In this document: positions 8,536-17,071 of the stretch, in pieces | How the letters are laid out: each line of letters starts with the position of its first letter | Numbering within the stretch: position 1 is the first letter of the stretch | NCBI RefSeq assembly: GCF_003583365.1 | Contig: NZ_QXED01000004.1 | Span: 186,001 to 250,000, forward strand | Direction: 5' to 3' | Length of the DNA stretch: 64,000 nucleotides | Source of the DNA: Fibrisoma montanum | GTDB taxonomy: Bacteria; Bacteroidota; Bacteroidia; Cytophagales; Spirosomataceae | The notes under the pieces: generated by a model | What the model was told of the DNA's origin: nothing | What the model saw: only the letters and a program-made list of their open reading frames with translations | Database searches by the model: none | Translations under genes and position numbers: made by a program

Positions 8536-9306
8536 CTACCATGTTTTCCATTCGGCAGCCCCCGCATTCCAGGCTGTTTCCAATTCCTGTTTGTCGCGGA
8601 GGGTGTCCATTGGCTTCCAATACCCCTCATGTTTATAGGCCATAAGTTGGCCTTCTGTAGCTAAACGCTCCAGAGGTTCACGTTCCCAGATCGTCTGGTC
8701 ACTGCCTAAATAGTCGAATACACTTGGCTCACATACAAAAAAACCAGCATTTATCCAGGCACCATCACCTTTAGGCTTTTCCAGAAAGGAGGATATTGCA
8801 TTATCAGAACGTACGTCCAGTGAGCCAAAGCGCCCCAATGGTTGCACAGCCGTCATGGTACAGACACGCCCGTGAGCTTTGTGAAAAGCTACCAGCGCTC
8901 CGATATCTATATTACCTACACCATCACCATAAGTACACATAAATGGCTCATCACCAACATAGGGCCTAACACGTCGAATACGTCCGCCTGTCATACTATT
9001 ACCACCGGTATCGGCCAATGTTATCTTCCAGGGCTCAGCTTGTGAATTATGAACGTTCATGCTGTTTCTGGCCAAGTCGATCGTTACGTCAGATTGATGT
9101 AAGAAGTAGTTGGCAAAATATTCTTTTATGATGTAACCTTTATAGCCAAGACAAATGATAAACTCATTATAACCGTATGAGGAGTAAATTTTCATAATAT
9201 GCCAGAGAATAGGCATTTCGCCAATCTCAACCATTGGTTTTGGGCGAAGTACGGTTTCTTCGCTTAAACGAGTGCCCAGGCCCCCAGCTAAAATAACAAC
9301 TTTCAT
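8536..9306 (-). CDS. rfbF: Glucose-1-phosphate cytidylyltransferase
   Basis: 256 aa from the ATG at 9306; the frame is open to 9342, but MKVVILAGGLGTRLSEET is the family start. LAGGLGTRL and LRPKPMVEIGEMPILWHI are the nucleotide-binding signature. CTYGDGVGNIDI carries the metal Asp, and EGYWKPMDTLRDKQ is the conserved C-terminal block of RfbF. It makes CDP-glucose from CTP and glucose-1-phosphate and is the first gene of the operon. It has no SD sequence, as is usual in this phylum. Confidence 0.94.
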   Translation of the reverse strand: MKVVILAGGLGTRLSEETVLRPKPMVEIGEMPILWHIMKIYSSYGYNEFIICLGYKGYIIKEYFANYFLHQSDVTIDLARNSMNVHNSQAEPWKITLADTGGNSMTGGRIRRVRPYVGDEPFMCTYGDGVGNIDIGALVAFHKAHGRVCTMTAVQPLGRFGSLDVRSDNAISSFLEKPKGDGAWINAGFFVCEPSVFDYLGSDQTIWEREPLERLATEGQLMAYKHEGYWKPMDTLRDKQELETAWNAGAAEWKTW

Positions 9307-9487
9307 TCCGGATAGTAAACTATTATATGACTGTGCGTACAAATATCAGGTTGCCAACTGAATTATAGCATGCTCCTACAGATTATTTTAACAAATTTCA
9401 ATAGTTTATTAAGGAGGAAACCTCAGATACACAGGTTAGCACGTTTTACTGTATTTTTGGGTTTTTATAGAAAACGAAGGTCTACAA
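9307..9487. promoter_or_regulatory. Divergent intergenic region between rfbF operon and gcvP
   Basis: 181 bp with divergent genes. On the plus strand TATTTTTG at 9452-9459 matches the Bacteroidota -7 box TAnnTTTG and would give a leader of only about 20 nt for gcvP; I see no good -33 TTG. On the minus strand GATATTTG (9347 to 9340) is a 7/8 match for the rfbF operon. A short inverted repeat AACCT/AGGTT lies at about 9419-9437. There is no room for a glycine riboswitch in the transcribed leader. Confidence 0.4.
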
Positions 9488-12388
9488 ATGAAGATAAATA
9501 TTCGCTTTAATGAAGCGTTTGAAGAGCGTCATCAAGGACAGATCAGTAGTGCCGAACAGGAAATGCTACAAACTGTAGGAGTAAATTCCATCGACGAACT
9601 CATCAATCAGACTGTTCCGGCGGCTATTCGGCTTTCTCAGCCGCTGAATTTGCCGGCTCCCAAGTCAGAACATCAGTTTCTTCATGATTTCAAGAAACTG
9701 GCTGCTCAAAACAAGGTATTCAAATCGTTTATCGGAACCGGTTATTACGATACCATCACGCCGAACGTAATTCTGCGTAATGTGTTGGAAAACCCGTCCT
9801 GGTACACGGCCTACACACCGTACCAGGCTGAAATTGCGCAGGGGCGTCTGGAAGCGCTGCTGAATTTTCAGACCGTTGTGTCGGATCTGACCGGTATGGA
9901 TCTGGCCAATGCGTCATTGCTCGACGAAGCGACTGCGGCTGCCGAAGCTATGCATATGCTCTACGCCATGCGCCCGGCTGCAAAGAAAAACGCAGCTACG
10001 TTCTTCGTCTCGGAGCGTTGCCATCCGCAAACAATCGATCTGCTTCAGACGCGGGCTGCCCCGGTCGGTATTACGTTGCTGATCGGCGACCATCGTAAGG
10101 TTGACCTGACCAACGCCGATTTGTTTGGCATGTTGTTGCAGTACCCGGCTTCTGATGGTGAAGTGTTTGACTATACCGACCTGATTGCATCAGCCCACGA
10201 GTTAGGCATCTTCGTTTCTGTTGCCGCTGATCTGCTGGCGTTGACAATGCTGACGTCGCCGGGCGAGATGGGAGCTGACGTAGTGGTTGGTTCTTCTCAA
10301 CGCTTTGGTGTGCCGATGGGCTATGGTGGGCCACACGCGGCCTTTTTCGCTACCCGTGATGCTTTCAAGCGCCAGATTCCTGGACGAATCATCGGCGTTT
10401 CGGTCGATGCAGAAGGTAAGCCAGCACTTCGTATGGCGCTCCAGACCCGCGAACAGCACATCCGTCGCGAAAAAGCTACGTCAAATATCTGTACCGCACA
10501 GGTCTTACTGGCCGTAATGGCCGGTAGTTATGCCGTTTATCACGGTCCGGTGCGGCTGAAAGCCATTGCCGGACGGGTGCATGGCCTGACCAAGGCGTTT
10601 GCCACGGCGCTGCGCTGGAATGGGTATACCGTCGAAACCGAGCATTATTTCGATACGGTGACCGTTCGGGTCGATGACATTGAGTCATTGAAGAAAACGG
10701 CCCGGGCGGCTCAGGTTAACCTTCGCTATTTTGCCGATGAACTGCACGTCGGTGTTTCTTTCGACGAAGCAAAAACCATTGATGATCTGCTTTGCCTGCT
10801 GGAGGTGTTCGGCGTTAAAGTGGATCTTGAAGCCCTCGAAAACGCGATCGAAATCACCTGGCCGGAGCGTTTAGTACGTCAGTCTGAGTATCTGACGCAC
10901 CCGGTGTTCAACACACATCACACTGAGCACGAGATGCTTCGGTATCTGAAGTCGCTCGAAGAAAAAGATCTGTCGCTGGTGCATTCGATGATTCCGCTCG
11001 GAAGCTGTACCATGAAGCTCAACGCCACGGCAGAAATGATCCCGGTAACCTGGCCTGAGTTCGGCAAACTGCATCCCTTCGCGCCAAAAGATCAGACGGC
11101 CGGCTACCAGCAGCTATTTTCTGAACTGAATACGTGGCTTAGCGAGATCACGGGCTTTGCGGCTATGTCGTTGCAACCAAATTCCGGTGCGCAGGGTGAA
11201 TACGCTGGATTGATGGTGATTCGGGCCTACCACGAAAGCCGGGGCGATACCCATCGTAACGTAGCACTGATCCCGCAGTCGGCGCACGGAACCAACCCCG
11301 CCAGTGCTGTAATGGCTGGCATGAAGGTCGTTATCGTTAAATGCGACGACCGGGGTAATATCGACGTAGCCGATCTAAAAGCAAAGGCCGAGCAGTACAG
11401 TAAGGATTTGTCCTGCCTGATGGTGACATATCCGTCTACACACGGGGTTTTCGAAGAAAGCATCAACGAAATCTGCGATACCATCCATCAGCATGGTGGA
11501 CAGGTGTACATGGACGGGGCTAATATGAATGCACAGGTGGGCTTAACGTCACCGGCTAACATTGGTGCCGATGTCTGTCACTTGAATCTGCATAAAACGT
11601 TCTGTATTCCGCACGGTGGAGGTGGACCAGGCATGGGCCCAATCGGGGTAGCCGCTCACCTGGTGCCGTTTCTGCCCGGCCATGCTGTCGTTCAGACAGG
11701 TGGTCAGGAAGCCATTCATGCCGTTTCAGCTGCTCCTTATGGGTCTGCCAGCATCCTGACCATCTCATACGCTTACATTGCTATGATGGGAAGCGAAGGG
11801 TTAACAAACGCAACAAAGCGAGCTATTCTGAACGCCAATTACATCAAAGCTCAGCTGAGCGGTCATTACGAGACGCTGTACACAGGCAGTAATGGTCGTT
11901 GCGCCCACGAGATGATTATTGACTGTCGTCCATTCAAAGCAGCCGGAGTCGAAGTCGAAGATATTGCAAAACGACTGATGGATTATGGGTTCCATGCCCC
12001 TACGGTCTCGTTCCCGGTTGCTGGAACCATGATGATCGAACCAACCGAATCAGAATCAAAAGCTGAACTGGACCGCTTCTGCGACGCTCTGATCAGTATT
12101 CGGGAGGAAATCCGTGAAGTTGAAGATGGGCGGGCCGACAAAGCGAATAACGTTTTGAAATTTGCACCCCATACGGCTACGGTCGTTCTGGCTGAAACCT
12201 GGAATCGGCCTTACACCCGGGAAAAAGCCGTTTATCCGCTACCCTACGTTCGAACTCGTAAGTTCTGGCCGAGTGTCAGTCGGATTGATTCGGCCTACGG
12301 GGATCGGAACCTAGTCTGTTCGTGCGTTCCGACGGATGCCTACGCAACCGAGGTAGCCGAGGAGGTCGGCGTTGCTCAGCAGGTGTAG
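9488..12388 (+). CDS. gcvP: Glycine dehydrogenase (decarboxylating), P protein of the glycine cleavage system
   Basis: 966 aa, the full fused P1+P2 form. PLP is bound by Lys703 in [19 protein letters not shown], preceded by [15 protein letters not shown]. The N-terminal half has [20 protein letters not shown] and [20 protein letters not shown], both diagnostic. The enzyme decarboxylates glycine and passes the aminomethyl group to lipoyl-GcvH. GcvH and GcvT are not in the window, so the system is dispersed. A strong hairpin terminator follows, so the gene is probably a single transcript. Confidence 0.97.
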   Translation: MKINIRFNEAFEERHQGQISSAEQEMLQTVGVNSIDELINQTVPAAIRLSQPLNLPAPKSEHQFLHDFKKLAAQNKVFKSFIGTGYYDTITPNVILRNVLENPSWYTAYTPYQAEIAQGRLEALLNFQTVVSDLTGMDLANASLLDEATAAAEAMHMLYAMRPAAKKNAATFFVSERCHPQTIDLLQTRAAPVGITLLIGDHRKVDLTNADLFGMLLQYPASDGEVFDYTDLIASAHELGIFVSVAADLLALTMLTSPGEMGADVVVGSSQRFGVPMGYGGPHAAFFATRDAFKRQIPGRIIGVSVDAEGKPALRMALQTREQHIRREKATSNICTAQVLLAVMAGSYAVYHGPVRLKAIAGRVHGLTKAFATALRWNGYTVETEHYFDTVTVRVDDIESLKKTARAAQVNLRYFADELHVGVSFDEAKTIDDLLCLLEVFGVKVDLEALENAIEITWPERLVRQSEYLTHPVFNTHHTEHEMLRYLKSLEEKDLSLVHSMIPLGSCTMKLNATAEMIPVTWPEFGKLHPFAPKDQTAGYQQLFSELNTWLSEITGFAAMSLQPNSGAQGEYAGLMVIRAYHESRGDTHRNVALIPQSAHGTNPASAVMAGMKVVIVKCDDRGNIDVADLKAKAEQYSKDLSCLMVTYPSTHGVFEESINEICDTIHQHGGQVYMDGANMNAQVGLTSPANIGADVCHLNLHKTFCIPHGGGGPGMGPIGVAAHLVPFLPGHAVVQTGGQEAIHAVSAAPYGSASILTISYAYIAMMGSEGLTNATKRAILNANYIKAQLSGHYETLYTGSNGRCAHEMIIDCRPFKAAGVEVEDIAKRLMDYGFHAPTVSFPVAGTMMIEPTESESKAELDRFCDALISIREEIREVEDGRADKANNVLKFAPHTATVVLAETWNRPYTREKAVYPLPYVRTRKFWPSVSRIDSAYGDRNLVCSCVPTDAYATEVAEEVGVAQQV

Positions 12389-12412
12389 AGAGTACATGGC
12401 TTTAACTACTGA

Positions 12413-12442
12413 AAACCCCGGGCGGAATACGGCCCGGGGTTT
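12413..12442 (+). terminator. Intrinsic terminator of gcvP
   Basis: AAACCCCGGGC pairs with GCCCGGGGTTT around an 8-nt loop, followed by a T-rich run (CTTTTTT). Confidence 0.88.
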
Positions 12443-12535
12443 CTTTTTTAAAATTTTTGATGGCTTTGTGGAATCTGGAAGCCGCCTGCATCTAACTGAA
12501 AAACGACCGGTTGAGACACTCTTAACAATAATTTT

Positions 12536-12646
12536 ATGAACAAAGCACCGCCCGACCATAGAGCTTATTTGCCGTTGATGCAGGGTAAAAAGTGTTGCTG
12601 GGTGTTTGAAAAACAAGGTTTTACCGAGTTGATCCGCAAAGAATAG
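12536..12646 (+). CDS. Possible 36-residue small protein, unknown
   Basis: An ATG-started frame of 36 codons (beginning MNKAPPDHRAYLPLMQGKK, then two adjacent Cys and a basic C-terminus ending LIRKE) ends with TAG. It lies alone between the gcvP terminator and the exbB promoter. I do not recognise it. Chance ORFs of this size are common; the only support is its isolated place after a terminator and ordinary codon use. Confidence 0.25.
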   Translation: MNKAPPDHRAYLPLMQGKKCCWVFEKQGFTELIRKE

Positions 12647-12726
12647 TAGATTAGTAGTGTGAATTATATCCTACTATTTATAAGTGGATTGCTACGAAAA
12701 TGCAATTTTTGACCTGAAGGTTTGCG

Positions 12727-12755
12727 TTGTATTCGTCAGAAAAACCCTAATTTTG
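12727..12755 (+). promoter_or_regulatory. Promoter of the exbB-tonB operon
   Basis: TTG (12727-12729), 18 bp, then TAATTTTG (12748-12755), a match to the Bacteroidota sigma consensus TTG-N17-23-TAnnTTTG. Confidence 0.6.
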
Positions 12756-12871
12756 TGAAGGTTTCGACGTGTTTCTGTCAAATTTTTAGTTCGGCAAACC
12801 TAACAGTTTAAAATTTTCGCTTTTTTTACCGGGAAAACCAACTTTCAATTTAACCCTACAGTCAAGTTCCA

Positions 12872-13708
12872 ATGAAAACACAAACGCCCTCTCCAGCACC
12901 AGCTAAAGCAGCAGCACCTAAAAGAAAATCGTCGGGTGGTCTTAATCCGGCGTTAGTAATTCCGGTTCTCCTGTTGATCGGTATCCTGACTTACCTGTTC
13001 GTTTTCGGCGATGGCAGTCACTTCCAGGATGGCGATAACACCAAAGAACCGCTGCCAGGTGACTACTTTGGCACGGTTTACAAGGGAGGCTTTATCGTAC
13101 CAATCCTGTTCACTTGTTTCTTGACGGTATTGGTATTCTCGATCGAGCGCTTCATCACTATCGGCCGGGCCAACGGTTCAGGTTCTATTGATGATTTTGT
13201 TCGTAAGATCAAAAGCCTGCTTGACCGCAACGAAGTAGCCGCAGCCATTCAGGAGTGCGATCGTCAGAAAGGCTCAATCGGAAACGTTGTGAAAACTGCG
13301 CTGCTGAAATATCAGCAACTGTCGACTGACACCGAACTGAACAAAGAGCAGAAACTGGTAGCGCTGCAGAAAGAGGTAGAGGAAGCTACTACGCTCGAAT
13401 TGCCGATGCTGGAAAAAAACCTGACCATTATCGCAACCCTGGCCTCAGTATCAACGCTGATCGCCCTGCTCGGAACGGTATTGGGTATGATTCGCGCCTT
13501 CGCAGCCATGGGTGCTACTGGTCAGCCCGATACGGCTGCTCTGTCAACGGGTATCTCTGAGGCCCTTGTAAATACGGCCCTGGGTATCGGTACCGCTGCT
13601 ATCGCAACAATCATGTATAGCTATTTCACAAGCCGCATCGACGTACTGACGTACAATATCGATGAGATCGGCTTGAGCATTCAGCAAAACTTTGCGGCTC
13701 ACTACTAA
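12872..13708 (+). CDS. exbB: MotA/TolQ/ExbB proton-channel family protein
   Basis: 278 aa. The N-terminus is Ala/Pro/Lys-rich (1-22). Membrane segments lie at about 25-45, 72-92, 184-208 and 229-253; the last two (LIALLGTVLGMIRAF and ISEALVNTALGIGTAAIATI) are the conserved TolQ/ExbB channel helices with the Thr/Gly pattern. With ExbD it should form the inner-membrane proton channel that energises TonB. It has one more N-terminal helix than the classical three-helix ExbB, a layout I associate with Bacteroidota homologues. First gene of the cluster. Confidence 0.9.
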   Translation: MKTQTPSPAPAKAAAPKRKSSGGLNPALVIPVLLLIGILTYLFVFGDGSHFQDGDNTKEPLPGDYFGTVYKGGFIVPILFTCFLTVLVFSIERFITIGRANGSGSIDDFVRKIKSLLDRNEVAAAIQECDRQKGSIGNVVKTALLKYQQLSTDTELNKEQKLVALQKEVEEATTLELPMLEKNLTIIATLASVSTLIALLGTVLGMIRAFAAMGATGQPDTAALSTGISEALVNTALGIGTAAIATIMYSYFTSRIDVLTYNIDEIGLSIQQNFAAHY

Positions 13709-13742
13709 GCCGCACGGGTTAGTTGATGGTACTAATTAACCA

Positions 13743-13764
13743 CTGCCCGACTACGGTCGGGCAG
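13743..13764 (+). other. Perfect 9-bp hairpin between exbB and exbD
   Basis: CTGCCCGAC-TACG-GTCGGGCAG has a UACG tetraloop (UNCG class) and is followed by TAGAAATTAAAAAA rather than a T-run. It is therefore more likely an RNA-processing or stabilising hairpin, or a partial terminator, that sets the exbB:exbD ratio than a full stop. Confidence 0.65.
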
Positions 13765-13781
13765 TAGAAATTAAAAAACTC

Positions 13782-14408
13782 ATGCCAGCAGTTAAAATTA
13801 AACGCGCCAGTTCCTCTGTGGACATGACCGCGATGACTGACGTAGCATTTCTGTTGCTAACATTCTTCATCCTGACAGCTCAATTCCGGGCCCAGGATGC
13901 CGCAACGATCGAAACGCCGTCGTCAATCTCCGGTATCAAGGTTCCTGATAAGAACATCATGACGATTGGCCTGGATCGGGAAGGCAAAGTCTACTTCGGG
14001 ATTGACAACCAGCAGGAGCGTATCGAAACGCTCGAGAACATCGGGGCTGCCAAAGGCATCACCTTCACTCCGAAGGAAAAGAAGGAGTTTGCCCTGATGT
14101 CGAACTTTGGTATGCCAATCGCTCAGTTGAAGTCTTACCTGAACCTGCCCAAGGAACAGCAGGCCAAAATTAAGCAGCCGGGGATTCCAACGGATTCAAC
14201 CGGAGCGGCTCCGACAAATGAGTTGAAAGAGTGGGTGTATAACTCGCGTAAGGCTAATAACGATCTTCGGATTGCGCTGAAAGGCGATAACCTGGCGAAG
14301 TTCCCAGCTTTCAAGGACGTACTGGCTACGTTGCAGGCACAAAACATCAATAAGTTCAACCTGATTACCGGTACGGAAGCTCCGCCGGCTGGCTGGACGA
14401 ATGATTAA
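13782..14408 (+). CDS. exbD: Biopolymer transporter ExbD/TolR, long form
   Basis: 208 aa. A short cytoplasmic start, then one transmembrane helix beginning MTDVAFLLLTFFIL, with the proton-carrying Asp20. The periplasmic domain is enlarged (about 45-208) relative to about 140 aa in E. coli ExbD, with an insert around residues 85-150 (KEKKEFALMSNFG through LKEWVYNSR). It partners the ExbB at 12872. The gene lies 73 bp after exbB, with the UACG hairpin in the gap. Confidence 0.9.
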   Translation: MPAVKIKRASSSVDMTAMTDVAFLLLTFFILTAQFRAQDAATIETPSSISGIKVPDKNIMTIGLDREGKVYFGIDNQQERIETLENIGAAKGITFTPKEKKEFALMSNFGMPIAQLKSYLNLPKEQQAKIKQPGIPTDSTGAAPTNELKEWVYNSRKANNDLRIALKGDNLAKFPAFKDVLATLQAQNINKFNLITGTEAPPAGWTND

Positions 14409-14464
14409 TGTACCTGACAGGCACAAGCAGATCATTTTTCACCCCATAAATCTGTTCAGAAAAC

Positions 14465-15001
14465 ATGGCAGAGATTAACACCGGTGGAGGTGGTGGTAAA
14501 CATGATGGTGGTAAAGTCCGCTCCAAAAAAGCGTCTACAAGAGTAGATATGACGCCGATGGTGGACCTGGGATTTCTTCTCATCACCTTCTTCATTCTTG
14601 CTACCACCTTGAGTAAGCCGTCGTCAATGACGCTTAACGTACCGGACAAAACGGAAAAAGTAGAAACGGAGCCGATCAAGGCTTCGAACGTAATGACAAT
14701 TTTCCTGGGTAAGGATAACAAAGCGCATTACATCTTCGGGAAAGCAGCTAATGAAGACCCGAAGCTGGAAACCGTATCGATTGGATACGACATGCGGAAA
14801 GCAATCCAGGAAAGTTCACGGAAAGTGCCGGCTGATAAGTTCGTAGTCGTTATCAAACCGACCAAAGAGTCGACCTACCGCAATATGGTGGACTTGCTGG
14901 ACGAAATGGCAATTACGAAAACGAAGCGGTATGCTTTGGTGGATCAGTTAACACCTGACGAGAAAAAGCTGCTGAAGGATAAAGCAAATCTAGACGTATA
15001 A
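14465..15001 (+). CDS. exbD: Biopolymer transporter ExbD/TolR, second copy
   Basis: 178 aa. A Gly/Lys-rich cytoplasmic tail (1-24) precedes STRVDMTPMVDLGFLLITFFIL, which holds the conserved Asp34 in the only transmembrane helix. The periplasmic part ends DEMAITKTKRYALVDQLTPDE. The two ExbD copies differ mainly in the tail and in the periplasmic insert, so a heteromeric ExbD pair is plausible (inference). It ends 4 bp before tonB. Confidence 0.9.
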   Translation: MAEINTGGGGGKHDGGKVRSKKASTRVDMTPMVDLGFLLITFFILATTLSKPSSMTLNVPDKTEKVETEPIKASNVMTIFLGKDNKAHYIFGKAANEDPKLETVSIGYDMRKAIQESSRKVPADKFVVVIKPTKESTYRNMVDLLDEMAITKTKRYALVDQLTPDEKKLLKDKANLDV

Positions 15002-15005
15002 CGCT

Positions 15006-15830
15006 ATGGCAGAACTCGATTCAAACGCAACACTGGATGATATAGTGTTTGCCAACCGGAACAAAGCGTACGGTGCGTATACGTTACGGAAAGAATACCC
15101 AAAAATCGTAACCCGTGCGCTTATCATAGGTGGGGTTATTTTTACGCTGGGTGTTCTGACGCCAACGATCATTACCGCGCTGGCACCGGAACCTGAAGAA
15201 CAGGCAATGGTTGAGGTTGACCTGATGAAGTTACCTCCTCCGCCTATCGACCCGAACGAACCGCCACCGCCACCGCCACCACCGGTTGAAGTGCCGAAGG
15301 TGAATACGGTAAAATTCCTGCCGCCGGAAGTAAAGCCGGATGAGGAAGTACCGGAAGAAACTCCCCCGCCGGCCGTTGAAGAACTGAAGGAGGCTGTTGC
15401 TGCTGAAAAAACGCAGGAAGGTGACCCGAATGCAGAAGAGGTCATTGCAGCTCCTGAGGCCATTACCGGACCAACCCGGGTCGAAGCTGCCGTTGAAGCT
15501 GCTCCTAAAGAAGAAGAAATCTTTACGGTAGTAGAACAGCAGCCTGAGTTTACGGGCGGTATGGCTGCCTTGGGACAGTACCTTTCTAAGAACATCCGTT
15601 ACCCGGCGGCTGCCCAACGGGCTAACGTATCAGGTCGCGTATTCGTGAGCTTCGTCGTAAACACCGACGGTAGTATTCAGGACGTGGCGGTACTGAAAGG
15701 CTTAGGCTTCGGTACGGATGAAGAAGCCGTACGTGTGGTAAAAAGCATGCCGAAATGGAGACCAGGTAAACAGTCTGGCCGGCCAGTTCGTGTGAAATTT
15801 AACCTGCCGATCAACTTCACGCTGGAATAA
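15006..15830 (+). CDS. tonB: TonB energy transducer
   Basis: 274 aa. The N-terminus has FANRNKAYGAYTLRKEYPK, a Bacteroidota TonB signature, then a transmembrane anchor (37-60). A proline-rich periplasmic spacer (about 77-120, including PPPPPPPP) is followed by an acidic stretch. The C-terminal TonB fold (about 190-274, YPAAAQRANVSGRVFVSFVV through NLPINFTL) contacts TonB-dependent outer-membrane receptors. It transmits the ExbB/ExbD proton-motive force. No receptor gene lies in the window. Confidence 0.93.
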   Translation: MAELDSNATLDDIVFANRNKAYGAYTLRKEYPKIVTRALIIGGVIFTLGVLTPTIITALAPEPEEQAMVEVDLMKLPPPPIDPNEPPPPPPPPVEVPKVNTVKFLPPEVKPDEEVPEETPPPAVEELKEAVAAEKTQEGDPNAEEVIAAPEAITGPTRVEAAVEAAPKEEEIFTVVEQQPEFTGGMAALGQYLSKNIRYPAAAQRANVSGRVFVSFVVNTDGSIQDVAVLKGLGFGTDEEAVRVVKSMPKWRPGKQSGRPVRVKFNLPINFTLE

Positions 15831-15836
15831 AATCGG

Positions 15837-16055
15837 ATGCGCGAGCGAGATCGAGGTCCGGCGCGGCTAACACTGTATATTTCAGTGCTGGCGTCGCTGG
15901 CATACTTGGGAGGAGGCATCGCACTGATGGCCTCCTCTCAGTCTTTTGGGATATTTCCATCCAGTCCGGTACTACGGTATGGTCTGGCTGTACTATTGAT
16001 TGCTTATGGCAGTTTCAGGGCGTATCGTGCCTACCTACATTTCCGGGATGAGTAA
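15837..16055 (+). CDS. Small two-helix membrane protein, unknown
   Basis: 72 aa. A basic N-terminus (MRERDRGPARL), one hydrophobic segment at about 11-33, a short loop, a second at about 45-64, and a charged end. It starts 6 bp after the tonB stop and overlaps the next gene by 8 bp (ATGAGTAA), which supports it as a real translated gene. I do not recognise a family. The role is open; cotranscription with TonB suggests a link to the complex. Confidence 0.65.
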   Translation: MRERDRGPARLTLYISVLASLAYLGGGIALMASSQSFGIFPSSPVLRYGLAVLLIAYGSFRAYRAYLHFRDE

Positions 16056-16980
16056 AAAAACAGGCTGGCTGGCATCCATTTTATTGGTGAGCCTTTTCGG
16101 TTGCGATAGCAACAAGACGAAGCTCGATAGCCCGTCGCAGGGAAGTATAGTCGTTGCCGCCGATGAATCGTTTCAGCCGTTGGTGACGCAGTTAACGGAT
16201 GCCTATAGCGGTATTTACCCGAATACTCAATTTAAAATAATCTTCAGGCCTGAAAAGGAAGCCATTAACCTGATGTTGCAGGATAGTGCCCGGATTGCGT
16301 TCACAACCCGTGAGCTAGATCCTCAGGAACGGGCCGTTCTCGACAAACGAAAGATCGAAGGGGCAGCGCAAAAAATCGCCACAGATGGAGTCGCACTAAT
16401 CATAAATAAGGCCAACACAGATAGCCTTATCACCATGAATGAGCTTAACTCGATCTTTGATGGGTCTGTTAAGCAATGGCCTCAATTGAAAGGCGGAAAT
16501 CTGTCAGGCGCCATCACGCTCGTGTTTGATAATAACAATTCGAGCAATCTGGAGTTTATGTTACGCAAATTCAAGGTTAAGCGAGTTGAAGGCTTACGGA
16601 TCTTTACAGCTCGCTCAAATCGGGAAGTAATTGACTATGTTCGTCAAAATCCAACTGCTCTGGGATTTATTGGCGTTAACTGGATTAGCGACGGGGATTC
16701 TCCACTATCGGCGGAACTGTCCCGCGATTTGCGAGTAATGGGCGTAACAGAAAAAGCAAACCCCACATCCCGGAACGATTATTTCCAACCGTTCCAGCGG
16801 GCATTGGGTCTGCAGGATTATCCGTTACGTCGCTCGGTTTATATACTAAGCCGTGAAGCCCATCCAGGGTTAGGCGGAGGGTTAATAAACTACGTAGCTC
16901 GTGACGCTGGATCGTTAATTATTGAAAAATTGGGTCTTTGGCCTGCAATACCGTATAATCGAGAGGTGAAACTCAGATGA
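16048..16980 (+). CDS. PstS-like phosphate/solute-binding lipoprotein
   Basis: 310 aa from the ATG at 16048, preferred over an earlier in-frame start at 16000 because it gives a clean lipoprotein signal (KKTGWLASILLVSLFGC). The body is a periplasmic binding fold of the PBP-like (PstS) type: GSIVVAADESFQPLVTQL, IAFTTRELDPQER, LIINKANTDSLITMNELNSIF and FIGVNWISD. There are no pstCAB genes nearby. Such orphan PstS-like proteins recur in ExbB-ExbD-TonB loci of the phylum, where the ligand is unknown. Confidence 0.8.
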   Translation: MSKKTGWLASILLVSLFGCDSNKTKLDSPSQGSIVVAADESFQPLVTQLTDAYSGIYPNTQFKIIFRPEKEAINLMLQDSARIAFTTRELDPQERAVLDKRKIEGAAQKIATDGVALIINKANTDSLITMNELNSIFDGSVKQWPQLKGGNLSGAITLVFDNNNSSNLEFMLRKFKVKRVEGLRIFTARSNREVIDYVRQNPTALGFIGVNWISDGDSPLSAELSRDLRVMGVTEKANPTSRNDYFQPFQRALGLQDYPLRRSVYILSREAHPGLGGGLINYVARDAGSLIIEKLGLWPAIPYNREVKLR

Positions 16981-16990
16981 CAAGCAATTT

Positions 16991-17019
16991 TTTGGTTTAA
17001 AAGCAATTTTTTAGCTTTG
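16991..17019 (+). promoter_or_regulatory. Promoter of the TPR gene
   Basis: TTTG (16991-16994), 17 bp, then TAGCTTTG (17012-17019), fitting TTTG-N17-TAnnTTTG. The TPR gene can thus be transcribed on its own as well as by read-through. Confidence 0.55.
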
Positions 17020-17071
17020 TAAGCTGTTTACTAGTCACAATCTAAATTTTATCAATTCCAACCTGAAATAC

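Larger units (their letters stand above)
12389..12871. other. 483-bp intergenic region between gcvP and exbB
   Basis: In order it holds the gcvP terminator (12413-12449), a possible 36-codon ORF (12536-12646), an AT-rich stretch without recognisable genes, and the promoter of the exbB operon (12727-12755), which leaves a leader of about 110 nt before exbB. I see no RNA gene. Confidence 0.5.

Noticed and set aside
9307-9342. Longer N-terminus for rfbF, and similar extensions of rfbG, rfbC, obgE, nuoD, nuoE, nuoJ and the Asp/Arg-rich lipoprotein
   Set aside because: The added residues do not fit the families. The chosen starts restore operon spacing (4-5 bp overlaps or gaps), signal peptides or known N-termini; several extensions begin at TTG or GTG.
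9360-9487. Glycine riboswitch upstream of gcvP
   Set aside because: The likely -7 box at 9452-9459 leaves a leader of about 20 nt, too short for the aptamer, and the conserved riboswitch core is not seen.
15010-15620. Long minus-strand frames opposite tonB
   Set aside because: They are Ser/Gly- or Arg-rich mirrors of the proline-rich TonB spacer; tonB itself is unmistakable.
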